This document shows, one piece after another, positions 1 through 9,816 of a stretch of 64,000 bases of DNA. Source of the stretch: Alphaproteobacteria bacterium (lineage in GTDB: Bacteria > Myxococcota_A > UBA796 > UBA2385); assembly GCA_020632755.1 (NCBI GenBank), contig JACKEY010000005.1, positions 248,001-312,000 on the forward strand, given 5' to 3'. Position numbers and translations under genes: made by a program. Under the pieces are notes generated by a model. The model was not told where the DNA came from. It did no database searches and was given only the letters and a program-made list of their open reading frames with translations. The first letter of the stretch is position 1, and the number at the start of each line of letters is the position of its first letter.

Positions 1-667
1 CGAACACCACCGGGCCCTGGGTGCCCTGGATCTCCGCCAGCAACAGCCCCGGCGTGTGGCCGTAGCTGACGTGCAGCCGCCAGTCGGAGCCCAGGGTGAC
101 GCTCTGCGCGGGGGCGAGCACCATCGGAGCGTCGGCGGTGGGCTCGGGATGGTCCACGATCTCCAGGCGGCCGCTCTGCTCGAGCAGGTCGGGCAGCTCG
201 GGGATGAAGCTGGCCTGGTCGCGACCGTGGGGGTGCTTCGCCCGCTCCCAGGCCGCGCGGCCGACGATGAAGGTCGCGCGGTCGAACAGCAGGCGCGGGG
301 CCTTGCCGTCTTCCCAGGCCGACAGCAGGCCGCCGGCGTGGTCGAAGTGCAGGTGGGACAGCAGCACCACGTCGATGTCGCCGGGCGTCAGGCCGCGCTC
401 GGCCAGGCTGGCCAGCAGCACGTGGCGGTCCTCGACCACGCCGTAGCGCTCGCGCAGCGCGGGGGGGAAGAACGCGCCGATGCCCGTCTCGAGCAGGATC
501 TTCCGCTGCCCGTCGTCCACCAGCAGGGCCCGGCAGGCCAGGTCGATGCGGTTCTTCTCGTCCGGCGGCGCCCAGCGCTCCCAGAGGGCCCGCGGGGCGT
601 GGCCGAACATGGCGCCGCCGTCGAGCTTCTGTCGGTTGCCCATGATGGAGCTGAGGGTGAACGGCAC
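1..667 (-). CDS. MBL-fold metallo-hydrolase, 3' end outside window
   Basis: Zinc-dependent hydrolase of the metallo-beta-lactamase fold. The zinc motif HLHFDHAGG lies at about residues 105-113, and a later SYGHTPG motif supplies another metal-binding His. The N-terminal stretch with KLDGGAMFG and PRALW resembles the branch that contains quorum-quenching lactonase-like enzymes. I chose GTG at 667 because it keeps this conserved N-terminus; the next in-frame ATG at 643 would cut it. No clear Shine-Dalgarno sequence is visible. It follows the lipoprotein gene at 693-1346 by 25 bp on the same strand, so they may be co-transcribed. At least 222 codons are present and the C-terminus is beyond the window. 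The substrate cannot be told from sequence. Confidence 0.85.
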   Translation of the reverse strand, partial: MPFTLSSIMGNRQKLDGGAMFGHAPRALWERWAPPDEKNRIDLACRALLVDDGQRKILLETGIGAFFPPALRERYGVVEDRHVLLASLAERGLTPGDIDVVLLSHLHFDHAGGLLSAWEDGKAPRLLFDRATFIVGRAAWERAKHPHGRDQASFIPELPDLLEQSGRLEIVDHPEPTADAPMVLAPAQSVTLGSDWRLHVSYGHTPGLLLAEIQGTQGPVVF

Positions 668-692
668 GGCGGCGTCCCAGGGGAGGAGGGGA

Positions 693-1346
693 TCAGTCTC
701 TAGCCGGCTCGGGGGCCGGTGGCTCCAGGGCGCAGGCCCCGGGCGCAGGGGAGGGGAGCCCGGTCAGGGACAGCCCCTCGGCGCCGTCGTGGGACAGGCG
801 TGCGCTCGGCGATGCCCAGACCGCCGGCTGGCCCTGGAAGCCGCCGTCGATCATGGCGCAGAGCCCGTCGGCGTCGGCATGCGCCGGCGCGTCCTGGCCG
901 GCAGCCCACCGGATCCGCGCAGAGACGCCGGCGGTCAGTGGATCGCCCGGGGGGCGCGCCGTGTCGGCGCCGGGCCACCAGATCGCGTCGGCCTGCAGCC
1001 AGCCTTCGACGTCCTGGTGGGGGGCCGGGCAGCCCACGCAGCGCACCCGCACGCGGACGGGCAGGGTCTGCAGCACCGTGACACGCACGCCCGCCGGGTC
1101 GATGAGCGCCAGGGTCGCGCCCCCCGGCGCGACGATGCTGACCGGACCGCGGGCGGTCCAGGCGGTGAATGGGGTCGTCGGCCAGGCGCGCGGGTCTTCG
1201 ACGGCCGGGACCGGATCCTGCTCGCCGGGATCCACCGGGACCGGGGCCCAGCAGGCCAGCGCGGGCCACACCAGCAGGATGCCGGCCAGCAGCGCTCCAT
1301 GCAGGGTGGCCGGCGGGCGCCTGGGGTTCGGACGAGGTGCATTCAC
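693..1346 (-). CDS. Putative lipoprotein of unknown function
   Basis: A 217-residue protein with a basic start, a hydrophobic segment at about 17-30 and a lipobox ending PALAC (Cys 32), so it is probably exported and lipidated. The mature part is rich in Pro, Ala and Trp and has a short CVGC motif. I recognise no family. It starts with GTG at 1346, only 23 bp from the divergent ldcA start at 1370. A TATCGC hexamer begins 13 nt before its start and there is no Shine-Dalgarno sequence, so it is probably read from a leaderless mRNA. Confidence 0.65.
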   Translation of the reverse strand: MNAPRPNPRRPPATLHGALLAGILLVWPALACWAPVPVDPGEQDPVPAVEDPRAWPTTPFTAWTARGPVSIVAPGGATLALIDPAGVRVTVLQTLPVRVRVRCVGCPAPHQDVEGWLQADAIWWPGADTARPPGDPLTAGVSARIRWAAGQDAPAHADADGLCAMIDGGFQGQPAVWASPSARLSHDGAEGLSLTGLPSPAPGACALEPPAPEPARD

Positions 1347-1353
1347 GCCAAGG

Positions 1354-1363
1354 GCGATACCAT
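1354..1363. promoter_or_regulatory. Shared divergent -10 element
   Basis: The ten bases GCGATACCAT hold two overlapping -10-like hexamers that share the TA at 1358-1359: TACCAT on plus (for ldcA, GTG at 1370) and TATCGC on minus (for the lipoprotein, GTG at 1346). Each lies 12-13 nt from its start codon. The whole intergenic space is 23 bp, so both genes must use this small region. No good -35 box is visible. Confidence 0.5.
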
Positions 1364-1369
1364 TGGCCG

Positions 1370-2269
1370 GTGAGCGTTGCGAGCCCGCTTCTGCACCAGG
1401 GAGCCCGGGTGGCCGTCGTGGCCCCCAGCGGGGCCTTCGATCCGGCCCGCCTGGAGCGGGGCGTCGAGCGGATCCGCGCGTGGGGCCTGGACGTCGTGCC
1501 GGGCGAACACCTGCACGCGCGTCACCGCTACACCGCGGGCACCATCGAGCAGCGCCGCGCCGACCTGATCACCGCGCTGACGGCGCCGGACATCGACGCC
1601 GTGTGGTTCGCCCGCGGCGGCTACGGCACGGTCCAGCTGCTCCCCGACCTGCCCCCGCCGGCCGACGACCGACCGATCATCGGCTTCTCCGACGCCACCG
1701 CCTTGTTCTGCGCCCTCGACCGCCAGCGCCTCCACGGGGTGCGCGCCGGCCGCGCGGTCCACGGCCCGGTGCTGCACTCCCTCGCCGACCTCGCCGACCC
1801 CGCGAGCCAGCAGGCCCTGCGCAGCCTCCTCCTCGGAGACCCGCGGGTGCACCTCCCCGGCGTGCACCTGGCCGGTCCCACCGACCGCGTGCAGGGGCGC
1901 GTGGTCGGCGGCAACCTCTGCGTGCTCGCCAGCCTGGCCGGCACGCCCTGGGCCCTGTGCGCCCGCGACGCCATCCTGCTGCTCGAGGACGTGGGCGAGC
2001 CCGCCTACAAGCTCGACCGGTTGATCACCCAGCTGCGCCTGTCCGGGGCCCTCGACGGCGTGCGCGGCGTGGCGCTCGGCACCTTCACCGACTGCCGGAC
2101 CCCGCCCGACGCCGACTGGACGATCGAGGCGCTGCTGGTCGAGCTGCTGGCGCCGCTGGGCGTGCCGGTCGTCGGGCGCCTGCCGGTCGGCCACGGCTCA
2201 CGCAACCATGCCTTCGTGCACGGCGGGCACGGCGTGCTCACGGTCGAGGGCCTGCATGTCGACCCCTGA
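1370..2269 (+). CDS. ldcA: LD-carboxypeptidase (S66 family)
   Basis: Cytoplasmic peptidoglycan-recycling enzyme that removes the terminal D-Ala from murein tetrapeptides. At 299 residues it matches the usual size of the family. It shows the GFSD nucleophile motif (Ser about 107), the LEDVGEPAYKLDR region with the catalytic Glu, and PVGHGSRNHA near the C-terminus with the catalytic His, which are the S66 triad positions. GTG at 1370 puts the conserved VAVVAPSG strand near the N-terminus; longer upstream readings lie in the divergent gene. There is no Shine-Dalgarno sequence, but TACCAT starts 12 nt upstream, suggesting a leaderless mRNA. It overlaps the next gene by 14 bp. Confidence 0.93.
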   Translation: MSVASPLLHQGARVAVVAPSGAFDPARLERGVERIRAWGLDVVPGEHLHARHRYTAGTIEQRRADLITALTAPDIDAVWFARGGYGTVQLLPDLPPPADDRPIIGFSDATALFCALDRQRLHGVRAGRAVHGPVLHSLADLADPASQQALRSLLLGDPRVHLPGVHLAGPTDRVQGRVVGGNLCVLASLAGTPWALCARDAILLLEDVGEPAYKLDRLITQLRLSGALDGVRGVALGTFTDCRTPPDADWTIEALLVELLAPLGVPVVGRLPVGHGSRNHAFVHGGHGVLTVEGLHVDP

Positions 2270-3356
2270 GGGTGGCTTCGACGCGGTCGAGACGGTGCTG
2301 CGCGATGCGCTCGGCGACGGGGCCATGCCCGGCGTGGCCGCGCGCGTGCACCAGCACGGCCGCCTGCGGTGGGCGTGGCACGGCGGCGACGCAGAGCTGC
2401 GGCCCGTGCGCCGGCCCGTGCAGGCCGACACGGCCTGGGACCTCGCCAGCCTGACGAAGGTGCTCTGCACCACCCCACTGGCCCTGGCCCTGCACGCTGC
2501 CGGTCGGCTCGACCTCGACGCGCCCCTCTCGGAGCGGCTGCCCTGGGCCCCCGTCGGCGTCACGGCCGCCCACTGCCTCCAGCACAGCAGCGGCCTGCGC
2601 CCGTGGGTCCCGCTGTTCCAGGCCGTCGTCGACGACGGCGTCGCCTGGGGCACCGCCTCCCTCCGGGAAGCGCTCGCCCGACGGGCCGCCGCGCAGGTGC
2701 AGGGGCCGCCCGGCCAGGCGCACGCCTACTCGGACCTCGGCTTCCTCCTGCTCGGCGCCGCCCTCGAGGCGGCGGGCGGAGACCGGCTCGATCGGCTGTG
2801 GGAACAGCACGTGCGGGCGCCGCTCGACGTCGACCTGCGCTTCGGCTGGCCCGGCGCCGCCGCGACCGAGGACTGTCCCGTCCGCGGCCGGGTGGTCGCC
2901 GGGGAAGTGCACGACCTCAACGCCGCGGTGATGGGCGGCATCGCGCCCCACGCCGGCCTGTTCGGCGCCGCCGACGCGGTGGCCACCTTCGCCGACGCGA
3001 TGGTCGCGGCCTGGCAGGGGACCGGCGGGTCGGGCATCGACCGCGGGCTGCTGCGCCGCGCCTGGACCGAGCCCGGGCCGGGCAGCCACCGACTGGGCTG
3101 GGACAGCGTGAGTCCCCAGGGCTCGACCGCCGGCGCGCGGTGGCCCGGCGACGGTGTCGGCCACCTGGGCTTCACCGGGACCTCGCTGTGGATCGCGCCG
3201 GCCGCGGGGCTGGTGGCCGTGCTGCTCACCAACCGCGTGCACCCCGACATCGAAGGCGGCGCCGTGCCCGGAGCCGAGCCCGGGCCGCGCACCCGCGCCT
3301 TCCGGGCGCTGCGGCCGGCCTTCCACGAAGCCGTCTGTCGTGCGGTCGGCCTGTAG
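2256..3356 (+). CDS. Serine hydrolase, class C beta-lactamase/DD-peptidase type
   Basis: A 366-residue member of the beta-lactamase/penicillin-binding-protein-like serine hydrolases. It has the catalytic SLTK motif (about 65-68), a YSD motif in place of the usual YxN (around 165) and HLGFTG near 300 as the third motif. No signal peptide is visible, so it may be a cytoplasmic esterase or amidase rather than a secreted DD-peptidase. ATG at 2256 overlaps the ldcA 3' end, so the two are translationally coupled. Pairing with ldcA suggests a role in cell-wall peptide metabolism, which is an inference. Confidence 0.88.
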   Translation: MSTPEGGFDAVETVLRDALGDGAMPGVAARVHQHGRLRWAWHGGDAELRPVRRPVQADTAWDLASLTKVLCTTPLALALHAAGRLDLDAPLSERLPWAPVGVTAAHCLQHSSGLRPWVPLFQAVVDDGVAWGTASLREALARRAAAQVQGPPGQAHAYSDLGFLLLGAALEAAGGDRLDRLWEQHVRAPLDVDLRFGWPGAAATEDCPVRGRVVAGEVHDLNAAVMGGIAPHAGLFGAADAVATFADAMVAAWQGTGGSGIDRGLLRRAWTEPGPGSHRLGWDSVSPQGSTAGARWPGDGVGHLGFTGTSLWIAPAAGLVAVLLTNRVHPDIEGGAVPGAEPGPRTRAFRALRPAFHEAVCRAVGL

Positions 3357-3386
3357 CCGCGGGCCGACGGGCTGCGTCCCCCCGGC

Positions 3387-5480
3387 TCAGGGGCAGGCGG
3401 CGTCGACCACCACGGAGTTGTTGGTCTCGACACACTCGCTGGCGTAGCCGACGCCGGACGCATCTTCGTCCACCGACAGGTACAGGGTGCCGCCTTCGGC
3501 GTCCGCCGTCGACAGGCGCACGCGCACCGCGGGGGCGATGGCACCCGCCTCGACCATGCCGCTGAAGAAGTGTTCTTCGACCAGGACCGTGGTACCGTCG
3601 GGCTTCTCCAGCCACAGGGTCAAGGGCACGCCCCGGCGCAGGGTCGCGGCGCCCTGGTTGGCCAGCGACACGTCGATCACCACGGTGCCCCGGTCGCACT
3701 CTTCGGTGCAGACCCGGGCGGCGGGAACGGCGTCGGGCCACTTGCCGCCGCTGCTGGGCGTGGGGTCGCCAGACCGGAAGTTGTTGTGGGTCGGCCAGTT
3801 GGGCTCGGGCACGGCCGGCACCGACATGTCGGCGCCGACGTTCGTGATGCTGAACGCGTGCTGGTTCCAGACCTGCTGGCCGGCCTGCCAGGACCCGGAC
3901 TCGCTGCCCAGGACGTACAGCCCGAAGTTCTCCTCGCCGTAGTGACCACCACCCTGGGGCACCACGATCTCGGCGTTGCCATCGGCGTCGACGTCTGCGA
4001 CGGGCGGGAAGTCGTGCAGCGTGCGCGAGGTGTGTTCCTCGCTGCGCATCAGGACCTCGCCCGTGGCGCCATCGAACACGTGCAGGGCCTCTTCGTCGGC
4101 GTAGACCACCTCGGGCGCGCCGTCGGCCTCGAAGTCGAAGATCACCGAGCCGGTGGCGTGGCTGGACTCGTCGCGGACCGTGGTCCGCCACATGAGCTCG
4201 CCGTCGGCTTCGTAGGCCGCGTAGTACAGCGCCGACGCCAGCGCGATCTCGGGCTCGCCGTCGCCATCCAGGTCGCCGATGGTCGGCGGCCCACCGTTGC
4301 CGCCGCCGGTCAGGGTCCACGAGGCCCGCGTGCTGCAGCCGGTGTCGTAGACATCGACGCGTCCGTCCCCGACCACCACCCACTCGCCCTGGCCGTCCAG
4401 GTCCAGGTCGGCGATGCCGACGAAGCCGTCGGTGGGGCCGGCGCCGGCACAGAGCACCGTTCCGTCCGGCGCGTAGCGGGTCCGACCGGCGATGAGCTCC
4501 TGCTGCCCGTCTCCGTCCAGGTCTGCGACCGCGCTGTGGGTGCCGAGCTCGGCGTAGGACGGGTGCCGGCCCTCGTCGCCTTCGCCGACGAACCGCATGC
4601 TGCCGTCGGCGCCCTCGAGCACCGTGCGCCCGACGACGACCTCGACCCGACCATCGCCGTCCAGGTCGGCCAGGGCCGTGCCGTGGCCGGAGCAGTCCAG
4701 CAGGCCGGGATCGGTGGCCCACAGCAGCGTGCCGTCCACGTCCCAGGCCGCCACGCCACAGTTCATGTCGACCGGGAAGGCCGCGTCGTCTTCGGCCCCT
4801 GGGTCTTCGGCGGGAGGGGCCGGACCGATCGGGTTGTCGTCCTGGGGCTCGCCGCCACCGCCGCCCCCGTCGTCGGGAACCCCGGTCCCACCGTCCTCCG
4901 GCGGCACGAAGATCTCCGCGACGGTCACGATGTCGGGGCGGCCGTCGCCGTCGATGTCGCCGATCGCCGGCGTGGCGTAGCGGTAGGGGAAGATCTGCTT
5001 GCCGTCGGGGTAGCTGCCGCGCACCAGCGTGGTCATGGCGCCGGTCCGGCCGTCGAGCCGCCGGATCATGCCGTGCTTGTGGGCGCCGGGCTCGTGGGTG
5101 ACCACGACCACCGACGGCACGTCGCCGGGCCCGTAGACCCCGTCCCCGTTGTCGTCGACCAGGTGGCCCACCACGGGCGCCGCGATGATCTCGCGAGACT
5201 CGGGCTGGTCGTCCCAGCGCTCGATCTTCCACTCGATGACCGGATCGAACACGCCGATCTCGGCGGTGACCTCGCAGGCTTCGTTGACGGCGATCTCGTC
5301 GGTGAGATCGGGCGGTCCGCACGGGCCCCAGTCCCCGGTGTCGTCGCCTCCGCCGGGCGGGCCGGTGTCGTCGGCGCCTTCGATGGGGCCGGGCTTGGCG
5401 AGCCCGTAGTCCACGCAGGCCACGACGGGCGTCAGCAGGAGACCGCACAAGACGAAGCAGCGTCGGTCGGGGCGGGACAT
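3387..5480 (-). CDS. FG-GAP/VCBS-repeat lipoprotein
   Basis: A 697-residue surface or periplasmic protein. The start MSRPDRR is followed by a hydrophobic segment and a lipobox ending PVVAC. A Gly/Asp/Pro linker leads into repeated DLDGDGxxE/DVDADG-type calcium-binding blades typical of FG-GAP/VCBS beta-propellers, covering roughly residues 90-560. A C-terminal CARDB-like beta-sandwich contains NQGAATLRRG. ATG at 5480 is preferred because longer readings give a long basic tail ahead of a perfect lipoprotein signal. A TACAGT -10-like box at 5568-5573 lies about 90 nt upstream. It probably works in adhesion or surface structure; the ligand is unknown. Confidence 0.88.
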   Translation of the reverse strand: MSRPDRRCFVLCGLLLTPVVACVDYGLAKPGPIEGADDTGPPGGGDDTGDWGPCGPPDLTDEIAVNEACEVTAEIGVFDPVIEWKIERWDDQPESREIIAAPVVGHLVDDNGDGVYGPGDVPSVVVVTHEPGAHKHGMIRRLDGRTGAMTTLVRGSYPDGKQIFPYRYATPAIGDIDGDGRPDIVTVAEIFVPPEDGGTGVPDDGGGGGGEPQDDNPIGPAPPAEDPGAEDDAAFPVDMNCGVAAWDVDGTLLWATDPGLLDCSGHGTALADLDGDGRVEVVVGRTVLEGADGSMRFVGEGDEGRHPSYAELGTHSAVADLDGDGQQELIAGRTRYAPDGTVLCAGAGPTDGFVGIADLDLDGQGEWVVVGDGRVDVYDTGCSTRASWTLTGGGNGGPPTIGDLDGDGEPEIALASALYYAAYEADGELMWRTTVRDESSHATGSVIFDFEADGAPEVVYADEEALHVFDGATGEVLMRSEEHTSRTLHDFPPVADVDADGNAEIVVPQGGGHYGEENFGLYVLGSESGSWQAGQQVWNQHAFSITNVGADMSVPAVPEPNWPTHNNFRSGDPTPSSGGKWPDAVPAARVCTEECDRGTVVIDVSLANQGAATLRRGVPLTLWLEKPDGTTVLVEEHFFSGMVEAGAIAPAVRVRLSTADAEGGTLYLSVDEDASGVGYASECVETNNSVVVDAACP

Positions 5481-5637
5481 CGCGCGGAGTGCCGGGAGGA
5501 GGAGGGGTCCGGGGAGGAGTCCCGGAGGGAAGGGCGAAGCCGCGTGACACGGGCTCCGTCGGCTCCCACTGTAGCCCGCATGGCGGCCGATGCGGAGGTC
5601 GAGATAGGGGTCCAGGCCGACCTCCCCCGGAGACCCC

Positions 5638-6501
<864 letters not shown>

Positions 6502-6508
6502 GCCCGAC

Positions 6509-7792
6509 GTGCAGGACCACCCGATCCTCGCCGCGGCGGCCTCGGCCGGGGTCCGCCTGGGCCTCGACCGCGTGCGTGGGCTGCTGTCCTACATGGGGGA
6601 CCCGCACAAGGTGCCGCGGGTCATCCACGTGGCCGGCACCAACGGCAAGGGCAGCGTCACGCGCACGGTGGGCACCCTGCTGCGCGCCCACGGCCTGCGC
6701 ACCGGCGAGCTGACCTCGCCGCACCTGCAGCAGGTCAACGAGCGCATCACCGTCGACGGCCTGCCGATCTCCGACGGCGCGCTCGCCAGCCTGCTCGAAG
6801 AGGTCCAGGGTGCGGCGCACGCCTGGGCGGGTGTCGACGCCGAGCCCGGCGAGGTGCTGCTGACCTACTTCGAGCTCACGACCGCCGCCGGCTTCCTGCA
6901 CCTGGCCCGCGCCGGCGTGGACGTGGCCGTCGTCGAGGTCGGCCTGGGCGGGCGGCTGGACGCCACCAACGTCGTCAGCCCCGAGCTCTGCGCCATCGTC
7001 AGCGTCGGCATCGACCACACGGCCGAGCTGGGGCCGGACCTGGCCAGCATCGCCGCCGAGAAGGCCGGCATCATCAAGGCCGGCGCACCGGTGGTGGTGG
7101 GACCGCTGTCCCCCGACGCGCTGCGTGTGGTGCGGTCGATGGCGGCGGATCGCGGGGCGCCGATCCTGGTCGCCGACGACGCGTGGCGCGTGCAGCGGGT
7201 CCGCGACCAGCCGGGGGCCTTCAGCTGGACCCGCGATGGCCGCAGCCTGGGGCCCCTGCGCCTCGCGCTGCAGGGCGCGCACCAGCTCGACAACGCAGGC
7301 GTGGCACTGACACTGGCCGACCTGGCCCTGGGGCGCGGCCGCGGCGGACCCGGCCTGGATCCAGCGCGCACCGCGGCGGCCCTGCTGGATGTCCGGCACC
7401 CGGGCCGGCTCGAGCGCCTGGCCCCCGACCTGGTCGTGGACGGTGCCCACAACGCCGCCGGCGCGGGGGTGCTGGCCGACTGGCTGCGGGCCCAGCCCCG
7501 GGAAGGCCCCCGCACCCTGCTGCTGGGGGTGTCCGCCGACAAGGACGTGCGCAGCATGGTCGTCGCGCTCGAGTCGGAGTTCGACCGGGTGGTCACCACC
7601 CACTGCCGCCACCCGCGGGCGATGCAGGCGGGCGCCCTGGCCGAGACCCTGGTCGGCGTCGGCCTGCCGGTGTTGCCGGCCGGTCCGGTCGAAGACGCGC
7701 TGCCCCTGGCGCGGGCCGGTGGCGGGCTGGTGGTCGCGGCGGGCTCGCTGTTCCTGGCGGGGGCGGTGCGGGAGCTGGTCGGGGCCCCGTGA
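6509..7792 (+). CDS. folC: Folylpolyglutamate / dihydrofolate synthase
   Basis: Mur-ligase-family enzyme that adds glutamate to folates and/or makes dihydrofolate from dihydropteroate. The 427-residue protein has the P-loop GTNGKGSV at about 45-52, the DLVVDGAHNAAG motif of the C-terminal domain and LLGVSADKD near residue 345. It starts with GTG at 6509, seven bases after the accD stop, and its stop overlaps the next gene as GTGA. Whether it is mono- or bifunctional cannot be told here; no folP is present nearby. Confidence 0.94.
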   Translation: MQDHPILAAAASAGVRLGLDRVRGLLSYMGDPHKVPRVIHVAGTNGKGSVTRTVGTLLRAHGLRTGELTSPHLQQVNERITVDGLPISDGALASLLEEVQGAAHAWAGVDAEPGEVLLTYFELTTAAGFLHLARAGVDVAVVEVGLGGRLDATNVVSPELCAIVSVGIDHTAELGPDLASIAAEKAGIIKAGAPVVVGPLSPDALRVVRSMAADRGAPILVADDAWRVQRVRDQPGAFSWTRDGRSLGPLRLALQGAHQLDNAGVALTLADLALGRGRGGPGLDPARTAAALLDVRHPGRLERLAPDLVVDGAHNAAGAGVLADWLRAQPREGPRTLLLGVSADKDVRSMVVALESEFDRVVTTHCRHPRAMQAGALAETLVGVGLPVLPAGPVEDALPLARAGGGLVVAAGSLFLAGAVRELVGAP

Positions 7793-9750
7793 CGGTGCCG
7801 GGCCAGCGGCGACGCCGGGTGGGGAGCGGTGGCGCCCTGCTGCTCGGCCTGATGCTGGCTGGACCGTCGGGCGCCGCAGCGCCGGTCGGCGCCGTGGACG
7901 AGGAACCGTCGTCCGTCGAGGGGGACGCGCTGCATGTGGAGGCGTCCCACGTGGCCCTCGAGGACGGGCTCGTCACCGGCGAAGGCGACGTGCGCGCCAC
8001 CTGGGGCGCCGACCGGGCGACCGCGCAGCGGTTCACCCTGGACCCGGACACGGGGCGGCTGGAGCTGTGGGAGGGCACCTGGCGACGACCCGGGGGCGAG
8101 GTGGCCTTCGCACGGGCCGAGATCGAGCTGCAGACGGGGGAGGGGACGCTGTACCGGGCCGAGGTGCTGGCCGCGGGCGGGAAGGTGCGCGGCGAGGCGC
8201 TGACCTGGACGGAGGACGGGGTGCTGGTCGGCGAGGCGCTCGAGGTGACGACCTGCACGGGCTGCACCCGCCCCACCTGGGAGGTCCGCGCCCGCCACGC
8301 CGAGATCGTGCCCGGCGAGGTCGTGCGCTTCCGGGGCGGCACGGTGCGGCTCTGCGGCCTGCCGGTGCTGCCGGTGCCCTGGGGGCGTGTGACCCTGGCC
8401 GAGCGACGCAGCGGCTTCCTGGTCCCGCGGGTCGGCGGCGGCGAGGACGGCTGGCTGGTCGCCGTGCCGGCCTGGCTGGCCCTGGGTCCGCGGGCCGAGC
8501 TCGAGCTGACCCCCGAGCTGCGCACGGCGCGGGGCGCCCGGCTGCAGGCCGGTGGCAGCTGGCAGCACCTGGACGGGGACGGCGAGGCGCGGCTGGTCGC
8601 GGGCTGGGACACGGTCGAGGACCGCACGCGCGGCTCCGGCCGGGTGCGCCAGGGGCTCGCCAGCGGACCCTGGACCCTGGCGGTCGACGCGGCGCTGGAG
8701 GGCGATCGCGCCTACCTCGCGGACTATGGCGACGCCTTCCTGTCCCGCAGCATGCCCTGGTCCGAGACGCGGCTCGTGGCGGCGCTCGGGCCCGTCCGCG
8801 TCGAGCACGACGGCGTGCAGGCCCTGGCGTCGTCCCTGGACCCGGACGCGGGCGCCCTCGCGGTCCACCACCAGCGGCCGGTCTCGCTGGTGGCCAGCGC
8901 CCCCGGTCGGCGCCTGGGCCCCGCGGCCACCGACGGCGGCGCCCGGTTGGACGTCTTCGGGGCGGGCACGGACCCGTGGCGGCTGGACGCCGAGGGGACT
9001 CCGGCCGGCCACCTGCAGGCCTGGCTGGGGGGGGCGGTCGGCCAGGACCTGCTGCCGGCGCTGCGCGGCGAGCTCGACGCCGATGCCCGCGTGCGCACCT
9101 GGACCGACGGCGCGCCGTGGGGCGAAGCCGAGGTGGCCGCGCGGTTGCTGGTGCCCGGCTGGCTGGGCGACGGGACCGCGCGCCTGCTGTCCGAGGTCGG
9201 CCTGCAGACCACGGTGACAGGCGTCGCCGGGGACGCCGACCTGCGCCTGCCGTGGGAACGCGCCGCGCCAGCCTGGGCGGTCGGGCCGGTGGCCACCACG
9301 CGTCTGCTGACCGCCACCGGTGTGCCCGTGCGGGCGACCGGCAGCCTGCAGCTCACCGAGACCGGCCTGTTGCCGCGGGGCACCCTGCGGGCCGACCGCG
9401 GGGCCTGGCGGCTGCGGGCCGACGCCGACCCCTCCCTCCAGGACCTGCGCCTCGGCTACGACGACGGCGTGCTGGCGGCGGAGACCGGTGTCGCCCACCT
9501 GTCCCCTGGCGGCACCGGCGACCCCCTCCTCCAGGCCCGCTCCAGCCTCGACCTCGCGCTGCCGGCGCCGCTGTCCGGCTGGCGGCCCGGCTACAGCGCC
9601 TTCCTCGACGTGCAGGGCGGCCGCCTCCTCGCCCACGGCCCGCGCCTCGCCTGGTCCTCGCCCTGCCAGTGCCTGGACCTCGGCCTGACCGCCACCTGGA
9701 GCGCCGATCGCGACCTGCCCGACGTCGCCTTCGCCGCCCAGCTGCGCTGA
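7789..9750 (+). CDS. LptD/OstA-like LPS-assembly protein
   Basis: A 653-residue exported protein that looks like the outer-membrane LPS-assembly protein LptD. A basic start (QRRRR) and a hydrophobic signal lead to an OstA/LptA-like beta-jellyroll (about 35-170, with GEGDVRATW). The central signature follows, with TTCTGCTRPTWEV, LCGLPVLPVPWG and SGFLVPRVG, and then a long beta-barrel-like region. The GTG at 7789 overlaps the folC stop. It is shorter than many LptD proteins and the barrel is diverged, so a related barrel protein is possible. Substrate specificity is inferred from family only. Confidence 0.78.
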   Translation: MTVPGQRRRRVGSGGALLLGLMLAGPSGAAAPVGAVDEEPSSVEGDALHVEASHVALEDGLVTGEGDVRATWGADRATAQRFTLDPDTGRLELWEGTWRRPGGEVAFARAEIELQTGEGTLYRAEVLAAGGKVRGEALTWTEDGVLVGEALEVTTCTGCTRPTWEVRARHAEIVPGEVVRFRGGTVRLCGLPVLPVPWGRVTLAERRSGFLVPRVGGGEDGWLVAVPAWLALGPRAELELTPELRTARGARLQAGGSWQHLDGDGEARLVAGWDTVEDRTRGSGRVRQGLASGPWTLAVDAALEGDRAYLADYGDAFLSRSMPWSETRLVAALGPVRVEHDGVQALASSLDPDAGALAVHHQRPVSLVASAPGRRLGPAATDGGARLDVFGAGTDPWRLDAEGTPAGHLQAWLGGAVGQDLLPALRGELDADARVRTWTDGAPWGEAEVAARLLVPGWLGDGTARLLSEVGLQTTVTGVAGDADLRLPWERAAPAWAVGPVATTRLLTATGVPVRATGSLQLTETGLLPRGTLRADRGAWRLRADADPSLQDLRLGYDDGVLAAETGVAHLSPGGTGDPLLQARSSLDLALPAPLSGWRPGYSAFLDVQGGRLLAHGPRLAWSSPCQCLDLGLTATWSADRDLPDVAFAAQLR

Positions 9751-9816
9751 AGGACCGGCGGACGCCGCCTCCTGCCTCACGGGCTACCCTCTCGCTCCCC
9801 CCGCCCCGGAGGTCCT

